Shown here piece after piece: positions 35,597 to 45,233 of a stretch of DNA of 64,000 nucleotides (positions within the stretch are counted from its first letter, which is position 1; the number at the start of each line of letters is the position of its first letter). The DNA lies in NCBI GenBank assembly GCA_020622165.1, contig JACNMN010000004.1, positions 124,001-188,000 of the forward strand. Reading direction: 5' to 3'. The translations under genes were made by a program, and so were the position numbers. The DNA is from Boseongicola sp. H5. GTDB lineage: Bacteria > Pseudomonadota > Alphaproteobacteria > Rhodobacterales > Rhodobacteraceae. The notes under the pieces were generated by a model. It was not told the DNA's origin. It worked only from the letters and a program-made list of their open reading frames with translations, and made no database searches.

Positions 35597-35632
35597 CCCG
35601 CCGGAGATCTCCCGAAAGAGGCCTCCGGCGGG
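35597..35632 (+). terminator. stem-loop between helicase and universal stress gene
   Basis: CCCGCCGGAG (35597-35606) pairs with CTCCGGCGGG (35623-35632), a perfect 10-bp stem with a 16-base loop, in the 87-bp gap between two convergent genes. Neither side has a T run, so intrinsic termination is uncertain. Confidence 0.45.
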
Positions 35633-35644
35633 ACCGTATCGGCC

Positions 35645-36496
35645 TTAGCGGAACAGCAGGATCGGCACCTTGCAGGACCGGATCATCTCGGTCGTTGTCG
35701 ATCCGATGAACAGGTTTCGGATCCGGGAATGCCCGTAGGCGCCCATGATCAGCAGATCGAAATCATGGGCTTCGGCCCGTTCGGCGATGACCGTCTCGGG
35801 CTCTCCGGCCACGACCTCGGCCGTCACCTGATACCCGGCGCCCGTCAACAGCGCCGCGGCCCCTTCGATCCCGCGTCTCAAGCCGGTGCTTTCGGTGCCG
35901 ACGGTCAGAAGATGGATGCCCAGCCCGGCAAAAAGCTCCGAACGGGCGATATGATCAATCGCCTTCAGGGACGATCCGCCGCCATCGAAGGCCACCAACA
36001 GTGTCTTCACAGGCTGAAACGCCCTTGAGGTCACCAGTATCGGTTTGGTCGAGGAGCGGATCACCCGTTCCAGATTGCTTCCCAGATGCATCTTGGCGAA
36101 ATCGGCCGCTTCGCCGCGCTTGCCGACGATGATCAGTTCGGCCTCCGTTTCCATCTCGCGCATGGTCTCCACCAGATCCCCCATCCGAAGTTTGGATTGC
36201 GCCGCGACCCCCTCGGCGGCGACGCGGGCCACGGCATCCTCCAGGATCGCCTGCCCGCGCTTGCGGGCCAGCTTGGCCTTTTGCGCGTCAAGCTCCGCCA
36301 GTTCGTGCAGCAGCGCCGTCCGTGCGCCCAGTCCGATATTGCCCGACAGGTTGCGCGGATCGGTGCTTTCATCCCGGCGGCCGATCACATGGACGATATC
36401 GACAGGCCAGCCCTTCCCCTTCGCGACCCATGCCGCATGGTCACATACGCTTTGCGAATAGATCGACCCGTCGACCAGTGCGATGATCTTGCCCAT
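35645..36496 (-). CDS. universal stress protein with two Usp domains
   Basis: I use the ATG at 36496 (AGGGGG upstream; product begins MGKIIALVDGS); 283 residues. Two UspA-like domains follow each other; the second carries the nucleotide loop GAYGHSRIRNLFIGSTTTEMI, while the first has GKRGEAADFAKMHLGSNLERVIR. It lies eleven bases behind a SulP transporter gene, a pairing seen repeatedly with bicarbonate/sulfate-type SulP proteins, and may regulate or stabilise that transporter. Confidence 0.9.
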   Translation of the reverse strand: MGKIIALVDGSIYSQSVCDHAAWVAKGKGWPVDIVHVIGRRDESTDPRNLSGNIGLGARTALLHELAELDAQKAKLARKRGQAILEDAVARVAAEGVAAQSKLRMGDLVETMREMETEAELIIVGKRGEAADFAKMHLGSNLERVIRSSTKPILVTSRAFQPVKTLLVAFDGGGSSLKAIDHIARSELFAGLGIHLLTVGTESTGLRRGIEGAAALLTGAGYQVTAEVVAGEPETVIAERAEAHDFDLLIMGAYGHSRIRNLFIGSTTTEMIRSCKVPILLFR

Positions 36497-36507
36497 CGGT
36501 TCCCCCC

Positions 36508-37998
36508 TCAATGTCCCATCAGCCGGTCCATGGCGCCCGGTTTGTCATGTTCGGCCAGCCGGTCCACGATGGTCTCGGACGCCTCGTTCAGGCCTTTTAT
36601 CTCGACCTCGGCACCATCCCTGCGGAACTTGAGCACCGCCATGTCCAGCGCGGCAACCGACGAGATATCCCAGATATGGGCGCGGGTGACGTCGATCACC
36701 ACGCGCTCCAGCACCTCACCGAAATCGAAGGCCGCGGCGAAGGCGTCGGCGGAGGCGAAAAACAACTGTCCCTGCACGTGATAGGTCCGTGTCATGCCAT
36801 CCGCCGACAGCTCGGACGTGACCCGGAAGAGCTGCGCGATTTTCCCCGCAAAGAAAATGCCCGACAGCAGCACACCGGTCAGCACGCCGATAGCCAGGTT
36901 GTGGGTGTAGACCGTCACCACCACCGTTGCCAGCATCACGATGGAGGAGCTGCGCGGATGATCCCGCAGGTTGGCAATCGACGACCAGCTGAACGTGCCG
37001 ATGGACACCATGATCATGATCGCGACCAGTGCGGCCATCGGAATGATCGACACGATATCGCCCAGAACCACGATCAGGATCAGCAGGAACACACCCGCGG
37101 CAAAGCAGGACAGGCGCCCGCGCCCGCCGGACTTCACGTTGATCATCGACTGGCCGATCATCGCGCAGCCTGCCATGCCGCCAATGAAGCCGGTCGCGGT
37201 ATTGGCGAGGCCTTGGCCGATGCATTCCTGGTTCTTGTCCGATTTCGTATCCGTCAGATCGTCGACGATCTGCGCGGTCATCAGGCTTTCCAGCAACCCC
37301 ACGGCAGCCACGGCGGCGGAATAGGGCAGGATGATCTGCAAGGTTTCCAGTGTCAGCGGGATATCGGGGATCAGGAACACCGGCAACGTATCCGGCAGCG
37401 CGCCCATATCGCCCACGGTTCGCAGATCCATACCCACCATCAGGGCCAGCCCGGTCAACACGACGATACAGACAAGCGGGGAGGGGATCGCCGTCGTGAC
37501 ATAGGGAAACAGGTAGATGATCGCCAGACCGCCCGCGACCATGACATAGGTCAGCCAGGGCACCCCGATCAGTTCGGGCAGTTGAGCCATGAAGATGAGG
37601 ATCGCAAGCGCGTTGACGAACCCGGTCATCACCGAGCGGGAGACAAACCGCATGACTGTGCCGAGCCTCAGAAACCCGGCCGTGATTTGCAGGAGGCCTG
37701 CCAGAACCGTCGCCGCCAGCAGGTATTGCAATCCGTGATCGCGAACCAGCGTCACCATCAACACCGCCGTGGCCGCCGTCGCGGCCGAGATCATGCCCGG
37801 TCGCCCGCCCGCGATGGCGGTGATCACCGCGATCGAGAAGGACGCATAAAGCCCGATCTTCGGGTCCACGCCCGCGATGATCGAAAAGGCGATCGCCTCG
37901 GGGATCAGGGCGAGCGCGACAACCAGACCGGACAGGAGATCGCCGCGGATATTGCCAAGCCAGTCGCCCCGCATGCGGGACAGGAAATCAGGGGACAT
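36508..37998 (-). CDS. SulP-family anion transporter with STAS domain
   Basis: The likely start is the ATG at 37998 ([20 protein letters not shown]); an earlier ATG at 38067 is possible. The ~496-residue protein has 12-14 membrane segments with [21 protein letters not shown] and the SulP signature [23 protein letters not shown]. The C-terminal STAS domain covers about the last 110 residues. SulP proteins carry sulfate, bicarbonate or other anions. With SbtA nearby, a BicA-like bicarbonate role is possible but not shown. Confidence 0.88.
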   Translation of the reverse strand: MSPDFLSRMRGDWLGNIRGDLLSGLVVALALIPEAIAFSIIAGVDPKIGLYASFSIAVITAIAGGRPGMISAATAATAVLMVTLVRDHGLQYLLAATVLAGLLQITAGFLRLGTVMRFVSRSVMTGFVNALAILIFMAQLPELIGVPWLTYVMVAGGLAIIYLFPYVTTAIPSPLVCIVVLTGLALMVGMDLRTVGDMGALPDTLPVFLIPDIPLTLETLQIILPYSAAVAAVGLLESLMTAQIVDDLTDTKSDKNQECIGQGLANTATGFIGGMAGCAMIGQSMINVKSGGRGRLSCFAAGVFLLILIVVLGDIVSIIPMAALVAIMIMVSIGTFSWSSIANLRDHPRSSSIVMLATVVVTVYTHNLAIGVLTGVLLSGIFFAGKIAQLFRVTSELSADGMTRTYHVQGQLFFASADAFAAAFDFGEVLERVVIDVTRAHIWDISSVAALDMAVLKFRRDGAEVEIKGLNEASETIVDRLAEHDKPGAMDRLMGH

Positions 37999-38132
37999 GT
38001 TTCGGGGTGTCTCCGCCAGAACCGGTGCCGCGTGCGGCACGTCAAATGCACGTATGCGGCAGGCCATACCGGCCCGGGCCCGGGTTTGGCCAGAGCTTTG
38101 GCCCGAATACTGCCGTCAGTGGCGCACAAAGC

Positions 38133-39308
38133 TCAATCCGTGCGATCCTGAGCAAAGAGATAGGGCAGACATCCCAAAAACACGACCAGCCCGAAGACAC
38201 CGAACAATGTGCCAAACGCATCGGCCGGCGACGCATCTGTGGAAAGCCATGCAAAATACGGGCCGCTGGCAAACTGCATCACGCCGGCGCCGCCCATGCC
38301 GAACAGGTTCAGCAGGCTCACCCCGCGCCCTGTCAGATGGGCTGGCAGGAAGCTGCGCCCATGAGCGATGACCATCGGGTAGGTTGCGCCGAACAGGCCG
38401 ATGGCCGTCACCAGCATGACGGCGGTCCAGTAGCTGCCCGCCGGAAAGATCCACAGCACAAGACAGCAGAGAACCACCACCAGATTGCCGGCGAGAACCA
38501 CCCGTTTTCTGGTGCCGAACAGCCGATCCAGCGGGGCGTAGGCCAGATTGCCCGCCGCCATGGCCAGGCCCATGATCAACGTGACGGTTCCGATCTGGGC
38601 AAGCACCGCGCCATAGACATCGGTCATGTAGGGTGCGATCCAAAGCCCCCTGATCCCGGCGGCGGGGGCGTAGCAGACGAACATCATCGGCAGGATCAGC
38701 CAAAGGCCGGGTATGCGCAGCACGTCCAGCAAGGAGCCCTTCGGTTCGCCATCGGGCTTGGCCGGATCGCGCACCAGCAGCGCCATGGCGAGGGCCACGG
38801 CCAGGGTCATCCCGGCCAGGGCCCATACCGTCTCGCGCCAGCCGAAAGCGTCGATCGCGCTGGCCATTGGCAGGGCGCTGGCGATGTTGCCGAGCGAGCT
38901 GACGCCGACGGTAACGCCTGCCAGTGTTGCAAACACCGCCGGCGAATAGACCCGCGCGAAGATGTAATAGCTGGCCATCAGGACGGGCGAACATCCGATG
39001 CCGATCAGGACCATTGCAATCTGGATCGCGCCTGGCCCCTGCGCCATGGCAAAAACTGCGGCCCCTCCCGCCCCGCAGAGACCGAAAAGAGCCGCCGCGG
39101 TCACTCGTGGCCCGATCGTGTCCAGCGCCCAGCCCACCGGGATCTGCATGATCGCGAAGGCCGCGAACCACAGGCCGGAGGCGCGGGCCAGATCCTCCGC
39201 CCCGGCCCCGATTTCCGCGCCCAGAACCGGGGCCAGAACCGCCAGAAAGGCGCGGTAGAACTGGCTGAGCACATAGCCCAGCACCAGAAATGCCAACCCG
39301 GCTTTCAT
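38133..39308 (-). CDS. MFS transporter
   Basis: This 391-residue, 12-helix major facilitator has an N-terminal [21 protein letters not shown] and loop 2-3 [11 protein letters not shown], where the conserved Asp and Arg lie. No close substrate class is evident; it resembles small-anion or dicarboxylate uptake carriers. It is upstream of the SulP gene on the same strand and divergent from the ferric-binding protein gene. Confidence 0.85.
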   Translation of the reverse strand: MKAGLAFLVLGYVLSQFYRAFLAVLAPVLGAEIGAGAEDLARASGLWFAAFAIMQIPVGWALDTIGPRVTAAALFGLCGAGGAAVFAMAQGPGAIQIAMVLIGIGCSPVLMASYYIFARVYSPAVFATLAGVTVGVSSLGNIASALPMASAIDAFGWRETVWALAGMTLAVALAMALLVRDPAKPDGEPKGSLLDVLRIPGLWLILPMMFVCYAPAAGIRGLWIAPYMTDVYGAVLAQIGTVTLIMGLAMAAGNLAYAPLDRLFGTRKRVVLAGNLVVVLCCLVLWIFPAGSYWTAVMLVTAIGLFGATYPMVIAHGRSFLPAHLTGRGVSLLNLFGMGGAGVMQFASGPYFAWLSTDASPADAFGTLFGVFGLVVFLGCLPYLFAQDRTD

Positions 39309-39504
39309 CTCATGGCCCCTTCTGCGGTCTCTTCCGGCACCCTGCCTTCTGGCGCAGGGGGCGGCAAGGGCGCGTGTTTCAATAGTTTTTCCGATTCTTT
39401 TAGTCGGATATTCTTGACACCTCGAGAGGGATGAGGTTCAAAACCCCCACCCAACCGACAAAAACGGTCAGGTAATATCGAATTCCAGCAACGGAGCGTC
39501 CTAG

Positions 39505-40521
39505 ATGACCCGCACACTTGCCCTTCTGCTCGGCACAACCATCGTCGCGAGCAGCCTGACAGCCGCCCAGGCTCAGGAACTGAACCTCTATTCCTCCCGC
39601 CATTACGACACCGACGAACGGCTCTATTCCGAATTCACGGAGCTGACCGGGATCGCCATCAACCGGATCGAAGGCAATGCCGACGAACTGATCGCGCGGA
39701 TGGAGGCCGAGGGCGAGAACTCGCCCGCCGACGTGTTCCTGACCGTCGACACCGTCCGCCTCGCGCGCGCCACCGATATGGGTTTGCTGCAGCCGGTGGA
39801 AAGCGACGTGCTTGAGGCGCGCATTCCGGCCTATCTGCAGGATGACGAAAACCACTGGTTCGGTTTCTCGCAGCGCTCGCGGATCCTGTTCTACGACCGT
39901 AACGATGTCGAAAACCCGCCGCGGACCTATCAGGATCTCGCCAACCCGGAATATGAGGGCATGGTCTGCATCCGCTCCTCCTCCAACGTCTATACCCAGA
40001 ACATTGTTGCCGCGCTGATCGCGCATCTGGGTGTCGAGGCGACCCAGGAATGGGCCACCGCCGTGGTCGGCAACTTCGCCCGCGACCCGCAGGGCGGCGA
40101 CACCGATCAGCTTCGCGGTATCGTGTCGGGGGAGTGCGACATCGCGATGTCGAACACCTATTACTTCGGTCGCGCCATCCGCACCGAGGTTGACGGCCTG
40201 TCCGGCTCGCTCGACATGGTCGGGTGGGTGTTCCCGAACCAGAACGATCTGGGCGCGCATATGAACATCTCGGGTGGCGGTGTCGCCGCGCATGCGCCAA
40301 ATCGCGACAACGCCATCGCCTTCCTGGAGTATCTCGCCAGCGATCAGGCGCAGGAATACTTCTCCGCGGGCAACGATGAGTATCCTGCGGTCCCGGGTGT
40401 GGCCCTCAGCCCCTCGGTCGCGTCGCTTGGCATCTTCCGCCCCGATACGATCGATCTGTCGGAAATCGCCGACAATGTGGACGCCGCGGTGGATGTGCTG
40501 AACAACGCCGGTTGGGAGTAA
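39505..40521 (+). CDS. periplasmic ferric iron-binding protein (FbpA/FutA-type)
   Basis: The 338-residue protein has a signal peptide ending AAQA-Q. The mature start LNLYSSRHYDTDERLYSEF and the paired tyrosines in MSNTYYFGRA are the iron ligands of FbpA/FutA proteins. It delivers Fe3+ to an ABC permease. A TTGACA at 39414-39419 upstream is a probable -35. A strong terminator follows the gene, and the permease gene lies convergent instead of downstream. Confidence 0.93.
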   Translation: MTRTLALLLGTTIVASSLTAAQAQELNLYSSRHYDTDERLYSEFTELTGIAINRIEGNADELIARMEAEGENSPADVFLTVDTVRLARATDMGLLQPVESDVLEARIPAYLQDDENHWFGFSQRSRILFYDRNDVENPPRTYQDLANPEYEGMVCIRSSSNVYTQNIVAALIAHLGVEATQEWATAVVGNFARDPQGGDTDQLRGIVSGECDIAMSNTYYFGRAIRTEVDGLSGSLDMVGWVFPNQNDLGAHMNISGGGVAAHAPNRDNAIAFLEYLASDQAQEYFSAGNDEYPAVPGVALSPSVASLGIFRPDTIDLSEIADNVDAAVDVLNNAGWE

Positions 40522-40553
40522 GCCCGGCCAAAAGCCACCGACAGATATCGCGA

Positions 40554-40584
40554 AGCGGGTGCCCATGTGGCGCCCGCTTTTTTT
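40554..40584 (+). terminator. intrinsic terminator of the ferric-binding protein gene
   Basis: A 10-bp stem (40554-40563 with 40569-40578, one G-U pair) with loop CATGT is followed by seven T (40578-40584). It lies 33 bp after the stop and reads rightward. Confidence 0.9.
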
Positions 40585-40592
40585 GCTCTGGC

Positions 40593-42275
40593 CTACGCTT
40601 CGAGCTGCCCGCTGCCGGTGCGCCGTGCCGCCCGGCCGACCCGGGCGTCCCGCCCGATGCTCCAGCATAGAAGCGTCACCGGGATCAGCCCGACGGCGAC
40701 GATCACGAGGCTTGGCACCGCGGCCTCATGCAGGCGCTCGTCCGAGGCCAGCCGGTGCGCCTGCACCGCCAGGGTGTCGTAATTGAAAGGCCGCAGGATC
40801 AGCGTCGCGGGCAGTTCCTTCATCACATCGACAAACACGATCAGCAGCGCCGTCAGCACCGCGGGTCTCAGCACCGGCAAGTGGATGCGCCGCAGCATCG
40901 GTATCGGGCTCTGGCCAAGGGTGCGCGCCACCGCGTCGACATTGGGGTTGATCGTCGCCAGCCCGGAATCGTAGGTGTTGAGCGCCACGGCCATGAAGCG
41001 GACCATATAGGCCACGATCATCAGCCAGATCGACCCGGTGATCAGCAGCCCGGTGTCGATCCCGAAACTGGCCTCCATCATCCGGTCGATGGCATTGTCG
41101 AGCGCGGCGAAGGGAAAGAGCAGGCCAACCGCGATCACCCCGCCCGGCACCGCATAACCGATCCCCGCCACGCGGGTCGTGGCCTTTGCGCTCGGCGTCG
41201 GATGCAGGCGCGCGTTGGAGCCGAGGAACACGGCGGCGGCGACCGTGAGGATCGCGGCGATGCTCGCAAGCGTCACCGAGTTCTGCAAAAAGGCCAGATA
41301 GCGCGGTGTGAACAACAGCTCGCCCGAGTCCCAGCCGAGCGTGATCAGCAGGATCGTGGGCAGAAGGAACCCGAGCAGGACCGGCAACGCGCAAAACACG
41401 AATGCGCCGACCGAATGCCGCCCGGTCAGCGTGATGGGCTCCATCCGCTCGAACCGCCGCCCGGCATCGTGGTGACGCAGGTGCTTGCGTTGCGAGCGCT
41501 CCAGCATGGCAAGGGCCAGCGCCACGACAAGCAGGCACAGCGCCAGTTGTGCCGCGCCCGCCCGGTCGAAGAGGCCGAACCAGCTGACATAGATGCCGGT
41601 GGCGAAGGTCTGCACGCCGAAATAGGCGACAGTGCCGTAATCGGCGAGGGTTTCCATCAAGGCCAGAAGAACGCCACCGGCGATGGCAGGCCGCGCGATG
41701 GGAAGGGAAACGTGGTAGAACGCGCCCCAGGGCCCGCGCCCGAGCGTTCGCGCGGCGATATAGGCCGTCGCCGATTGCTGCAGAAACGCCGCGCGGGCCA
41801 GAAGGTAGACGTAAGGATAGAGAACCAGGGTCAGCATCGCCGCCGCGCCGCCAAGAGACCGGATCTCGGGGAACCAATAGTCGCGGGGGCCCCAGCCCAT
41901 CACGTCGCGCAATGTCGTCTGCACCCATCCAGGATGATCGAGGAAATCGGTGTAGGCATAGGCCAGCACATAGGCCGGGAAGGCCAGCGGCAGGGCAAGA
42001 GCGATTTCAAGAACGCGCCGGCCGGGAAAGCGCGTCGCCGTGACAAGCCATGCCGTACCGGAGCCGATGATCGCGGTGCCAAGGCCCACCACGAGGATCA
42101 GGATGCCCGTCGTGGCGGCATAGCGCGGCAGTACCGTTTCGCCCAGACGGGTCAGCGTCTCCAGCCCGCCAGTCAGTGCGGCCAGAACCACCGCCGCCAT
42201 CGGCAGGATGCACAGGCCCGCCGCCAGCCATGCCAGCGCGCCAAGTCGTCTGGAGGAGGAGTAGCGTCGTCCCAT
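40593..42275 (-). CDS. ferric iron ABC transporter permease (FbpB-type, fused)
   Basis: The protein has 560 residues with about twelve helices forming two fused permease units, each with an EAA-type loop (ARTLGRGPWGAFYHVSLPIARPAIAGG and ARTLGQSPIPMLRRIHLPVLRPAVLTA). It fits the FbpB/SfuB iron permeases. The gene faces the binding-protein gene tail to tail across 71 bp; no ATPase gene lies in this window, so the third component must be elsewhere. Confidence 0.91.
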   Translation of the reverse strand: MGRRYSSSRRLGALAWLAAGLCILPMAAVVLAALTGGLETLTRLGETVLPRYAATTGILILVVGLGTAIIGSGTAWLVTATRFPGRRVLEIALALPLAFPAYVLAYAYTDFLDHPGWVQTTLRDVMGWGPRDYWFPEIRSLGGAAAMLTLVLYPYVYLLARAAFLQQSATAYIAARTLGRGPWGAFYHVSLPIARPAIAGGVLLALMETLADYGTVAYFGVQTFATGIYVSWFGLFDRAGAAQLALCLLVVALALAMLERSQRKHLRHHDAGRRFERMEPITLTGRHSVGAFVFCALPVLLGFLLPTILLITLGWDSGELLFTPRYLAFLQNSVTLASIAAILTVAAAVFLGSNARLHPTPSAKATTRVAGIGYAVPGGVIAVGLLFPFAALDNAIDRMMEASFGIDTGLLITGSIWLMIVAYMVRFMAVALNTYDSGLATINPNVDAVARTLGQSPIPMLRRIHLPVLRPAVLTALLIVFVDVMKELPATLILRPFNYDTLAVQAHRLASDERLHEAAVPSLVIVAVGLIPVTLLCWSIGRDARVGRAARRTGSGQLEA

Positions 42276-42443
42276 GTACCTGCTCTAGGCGATGGATCGC
42301 GCCGCGCACAAGACTGTCCGACGGATTTCCTGACATATTTGCTCGGATAGTGGCTATTGGTCGCCGTCCCGCCGTTGCGGGGGTTGCCCCGGTGGCGGAA
42401 CTGGCTTCAGCTATGTCCGATATTCATCGTCAGGGCTGTTCCC

Positions 42444-42980
42444 ATGCGTTTTGCAATCGTGTCTCTTCTTCTGCTCGCACTGTCGGGTTGCGGCGTCTTC
42501 GCGCCCAGCTACAGGGATCAGTCGGTGACCATCGCCTCCAACGCGAATTTCGATCCGGCGCGCTATGCGGGGCGGTGGTACGAAGTGGCGCGGTATCCCA
42601 ACCCGTTCCAGGCCGGTTGCGCCGGTGCCATAGCGGAGTATCAACCGCGACCCGGTGGCGATATTGCCATTCGCAACACCTGCCTTGATGAAACTGGCGT
42701 GCCGACCGACGACATAAGCGGACGGGCCACCATCGTCGGACCCGGCCGCCTGTCGGTCCGGCTCTCCGGCGTGCCGGTGGCCGCGCCCTACTGGGTCCTG
42801 TGGGTCGATGAAGGGTACCGCACCGCTGTGATCGGCCAGCCCGACGGGCGCGCCGGCTGGATCCTGAACCGGGAGCCCGTGATCCCGGCCGATCGCCTTG
42901 CCGCCGCGCGCGAAGTGCTGGCCTTCAACGGCTACGACCTCTCCCGATTGCAGGCCAGCGGGGCGATGGCCGCGCGCTAG
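42444..42980 (+). CDS. lipocalin family outer-membrane lipoprotein (Blc-like)
   Basis: The start is the ATG at 42444, because the product then opens with a lipoprotein signal (MRFAIVSLLLLALSGC, lipobox LSGC); 178 residues. The lipocalin start GRWYEVARYPNPFQ and the later YWVLWVDEGYRTAVIGQPDGRAGWIL strands match bacterial Blc. It probably binds lysolipid or fatty acid at the outer membrane. It diverges from the iron permease gene. Confidence 0.92.
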   Translation: MRFAIVSLLLLALSGCGVFAPSYRDQSVTIASNANFDPARYAGRWYEVARYPNPFQAGCAGAIAEYQPRPGGDIAIRNTCLDETGVPTDDISGRATIVGPGRLSVRLSGVPVAAPYWVLWVDEGYRTAVIGQPDGRAGWILNREPVIPADRLAAAREVLAFNGYDLSRLQASGAMAAR

Positions 42981-43247
42981 CCCGGCGCGGCGAAAACCGG
43001 CGCGAGATCGGCTTGCCGGCCCGGACAACGGGGCGTCGACACTTCAAACAGCGCCTGCATAGTGACCAACGGACCGCGGATCGCGCCGTCAGGGCGTGCA
43101 TACCGGAGTTCGCCGGGCGCCCGCGCGCGCAAATACACGCCGTGCCCGGTCCCCATGTGGTGAGGGTTTGGGCTATGTGCTAGTTTCCCTGCGCTGCCCC
43201 CGTGCCGCGATAGCGGTGTTTTACCCGGCCATTTAAGGTTGAGACCC

Positions 43248-44177
43248 GTGTCACGTGATCCGAGTTGGGAAGATATCCGCGTATTTCTGGGCTACCTCCG
43301 CGCGGGATCGGTCGCGAATGCGGCACAGGATCTCAAAATCAGCGGCCCCACCGTCAGCCGACGGATAAATTCGCTGCAAAAGGCAATCGGGTTCCCGTTG
43401 CTCAGCCGTTGCAACCAGGGTTTGGAGCTGACGCCGAACGCTCAGAACCTTGTCGAGATATGGCAGGAAGCCGAACGTCTGCTTTCCAACGCGCCCGATC
43501 TTGCAACCCGCATGCGCGACACGCAGCGGATCGAATTGCGGTTTTCCACCACGCCCGCCTTGGCCAATGCGCTGATATTTCCCAATATCGAATCCTATAT
43601 GGAACGCTGGCCGAACGTGATGATCGATGTGGATACATCGTTTCGGATTGTCGATATCGGCTCGGGGCAGGGGGATGTCGCGTTGCGATTTGTCGAACCC
43701 GAACGCGGCGCCGTCGTGCGGCAGCGCGTCGGCTCGGTGTCCTTCAACGTCTATTGCGCCGAAGGGATCCTGCCGGACGGGTTCGAACCCGTGGATGCGT
43801 GGCAGGCCCTGTCGGAAACCGGGCTTCGCGGCATTACATGGACGCCGGGCACAAGTGTGAGCATGCCTCAGCAAAAGCTGAGTGAAGTGCTCAGTGCGCG
43901 GCGCACCGGATTGGCGATATCGGAGTACACCGGGCTGGTGGACGCGATCCAGAACGGCATCGGCGCAGGTATCTTGCCGGATATCGTGGGCCAGCGACTT
44001 CCCGGCGTGCGCGCCCTGATGACGCCGGGCGTGGTGGGCACGATGCCGCTTTGGCTTGTCACCGCGGACAGGTTGTCCAGCTATCGCCATATCACGGAAT
44101 TTCGCGACTTCATCCGCAAGGCGATCAGGAAGGAGTCCGCAAGCATCATGGCGGCTCGGGGCGGCGATCCCACCTAG
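43248..44177 (+). CDS. LysR-family transcriptional regulator
   Basis: I use the GTG at 43248 (AAGG ten bases upstream); a TTG at 43239 is less likely; 309 residues. The helix-turn-helix is SVANAAQDLKISGPTVSRRINSLQKAIGFPLL. The effector domain is atypical, with PGTSVSMPQQKLSEVLSARRTGLAISEYTGLV rather than a classic LTTR binding loop. It is convergent with the GST-to-AKR operon and could regulate it, though LysR proteins usually diverge from their targets. Confidence 0.88.
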   Translation: MSRDPSWEDIRVFLGYLRAGSVANAAQDLKISGPTVSRRINSLQKAIGFPLLSRCNQGLELTPNAQNLVEIWQEAERLLSNAPDLATRMRDTQRIELRFSTTPALANALIFPNIESYMERWPNVMIDVDTSFRIVDIGSGQGDVALRFVEPERGAVVRQRVGSVSFNVYCAEGILPDGFEPVDAWQALSETGLRGITWTPGTSVSMPQQKLSEVLSARRTGLAISEYTGLVDAIQNGIGAGILPDIVGQRLPGVRALMTPGVVGTMPLWLVTADRLSSYRHITEFRDFIRKAIRKESASIMAARGGDPT

Positions 44178-44219
44178 GGGGCGCGGGCTCCGATGCCGCC
44201 ATATGCTTCCGCCGCGAGA

Positions 44220-45215
44220 TCAGCCGGCTTTCACCGCCTTCCCCTCGGTATAGCGTGCGCCGACGACCGCGTCGGGCGAGAACGCTGCGGAGAGGCGATC
44301 AAGCGCGGCCCGATCGACGCTCAGATCGACGGCGGCGGCATTCTGCTCCAGATGTGCGATCTTGCGCGCGCCCGGGATCGGTACGATGTCACCGCCCTGA
44401 TCGAGCAGCCAGATCAGCATCAGCTGCGGTACGCTCACACCGGCCTCCGCCGCGACCTCGTCCAGCAGATCGAACAAAGGCGCATTGGCATCGAAGCTGT
44501 CTTGCGTGAACCGTGGCAAGGTCCGGCGGAAATCATCCGCGTCCAGCTTGGGCGGTGCACCTGTCTTGCGCAGCAATCCCCGGCCAAGCGGCGAGTAACA
44601 GACCAGGGTGCCGCCGGTATCCCGAATGACAGGCAACACTTCGTCCTCCACCAGCCGGGTCCAGAGCGAGTATTCCGACTGTACCGCATCGACCGGAGCC
44701 ACCGTATTGGCGCGCGTCAACTCGTCAGCCGTGGGTTCGGAGAGGCCGATCGCACGGATCTTGCCGGCGGCCTTCAGCTCGGCAAGCGCGCCCATGCTGT
44801 CCTCCACAGGAACGTTCGGATCGACCCGGTGCAGATAATAGAGATCGATCACGTCGATCCCCAGCCGCCGCAGGCTGTCGTCGCAGCTTGCGGTGATGTA
44901 GTCGGGAGTGCCGCAGCGCTCCCGCTTGAAGTTTCCGTCCGACATGATCTCGTCGGTCCGGACGATGCCGCATTTGGAGGCGATCAAGGGGGTATGGCTG
45001 GTCTGGGCGATGAACCGGCCCAGAAGTTCCTCGTTCCGGCCATCTCCGTAGAGATCGGCGGTATCCAGCATGGTGATACCAAGCTCCATCGCGCGCTCCA
45101 GCGTGGCCATGTTCTCGGCCTCGTCAAACGCACCGTAGAACTCCGACATCGCCATGCAGCCCAGTCCAAGCGTTGAGGTGCTGAGCCCGGATTGTCCTAT
45201 TTGCCTGGTTTTCAT
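44220..45215 (-). CDS. aldo-keto reductase
   Basis: This 331-residue TIM barrel has the AKR tetrad: Asp and Tyr in LDTADLYGDGRNEELLG, Lys in LIASKCGI, His in LYYLHRVDP. IPIPGARKIAHLEQN is the NADPH phosphate loop. It is last in the leftward five-gene operon, 18 bp after the KAS III-like gene. The substrate is probably a carbonyl produced by the upstream enzymes; a keto-lactone reductase role is a guess. Confidence 0.92.
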   Translation of the reverse strand: MKTRQIGQSGLSTSTLGLGCMAMSEFYGAFDEAENMATLERAMELGITMLDTADLYGDGRNEELLGRFIAQTSHTPLIASKCGIVRTDEIMSDGNFKRERCGTPDYITASCDDSLRRLGIDVIDLYYLHRVDPNVPVEDSMGALAELKAAGKIRAIGLSEPTADELTRANTVAPVDAVQSEYSLWTRLVEDEVLPVIRDTGGTLVCYSPLGRGLLRKTGAPPKLDADDFRRTLPRFTQDSFDANAPLFDLLDEVAAEAGVSVPQLMLIWLLDQGGDIVPIPGARKIAHLEQNAAAVDLSVDRAALDRLSAAFSPDAVVGARYTEGKAVKAG

Positions 45216-45233
45216 GGGTCTTTCCTTTTCAGT

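Noticed and set aside
38007..38132. Separate small gene between the SulP and MFS genes
   Set aside because: The short frames there lack ribosome sites and overlap the upstream region of the SulP gene.
40728..42350. Long open frame (540 codons) opposite the iron permease gene
   Set aside because: It is rich in Arg, Gln, His and Gly with no domain pattern, as expected for an antisense shadow in high-GC DNA. The permease on the other strand has clear helices and EAA loops. Similar shadows at 7755-9032, 9335-10645, 18963-20747, 36511-38151 and 38007-39434 were rejected for the same reason.
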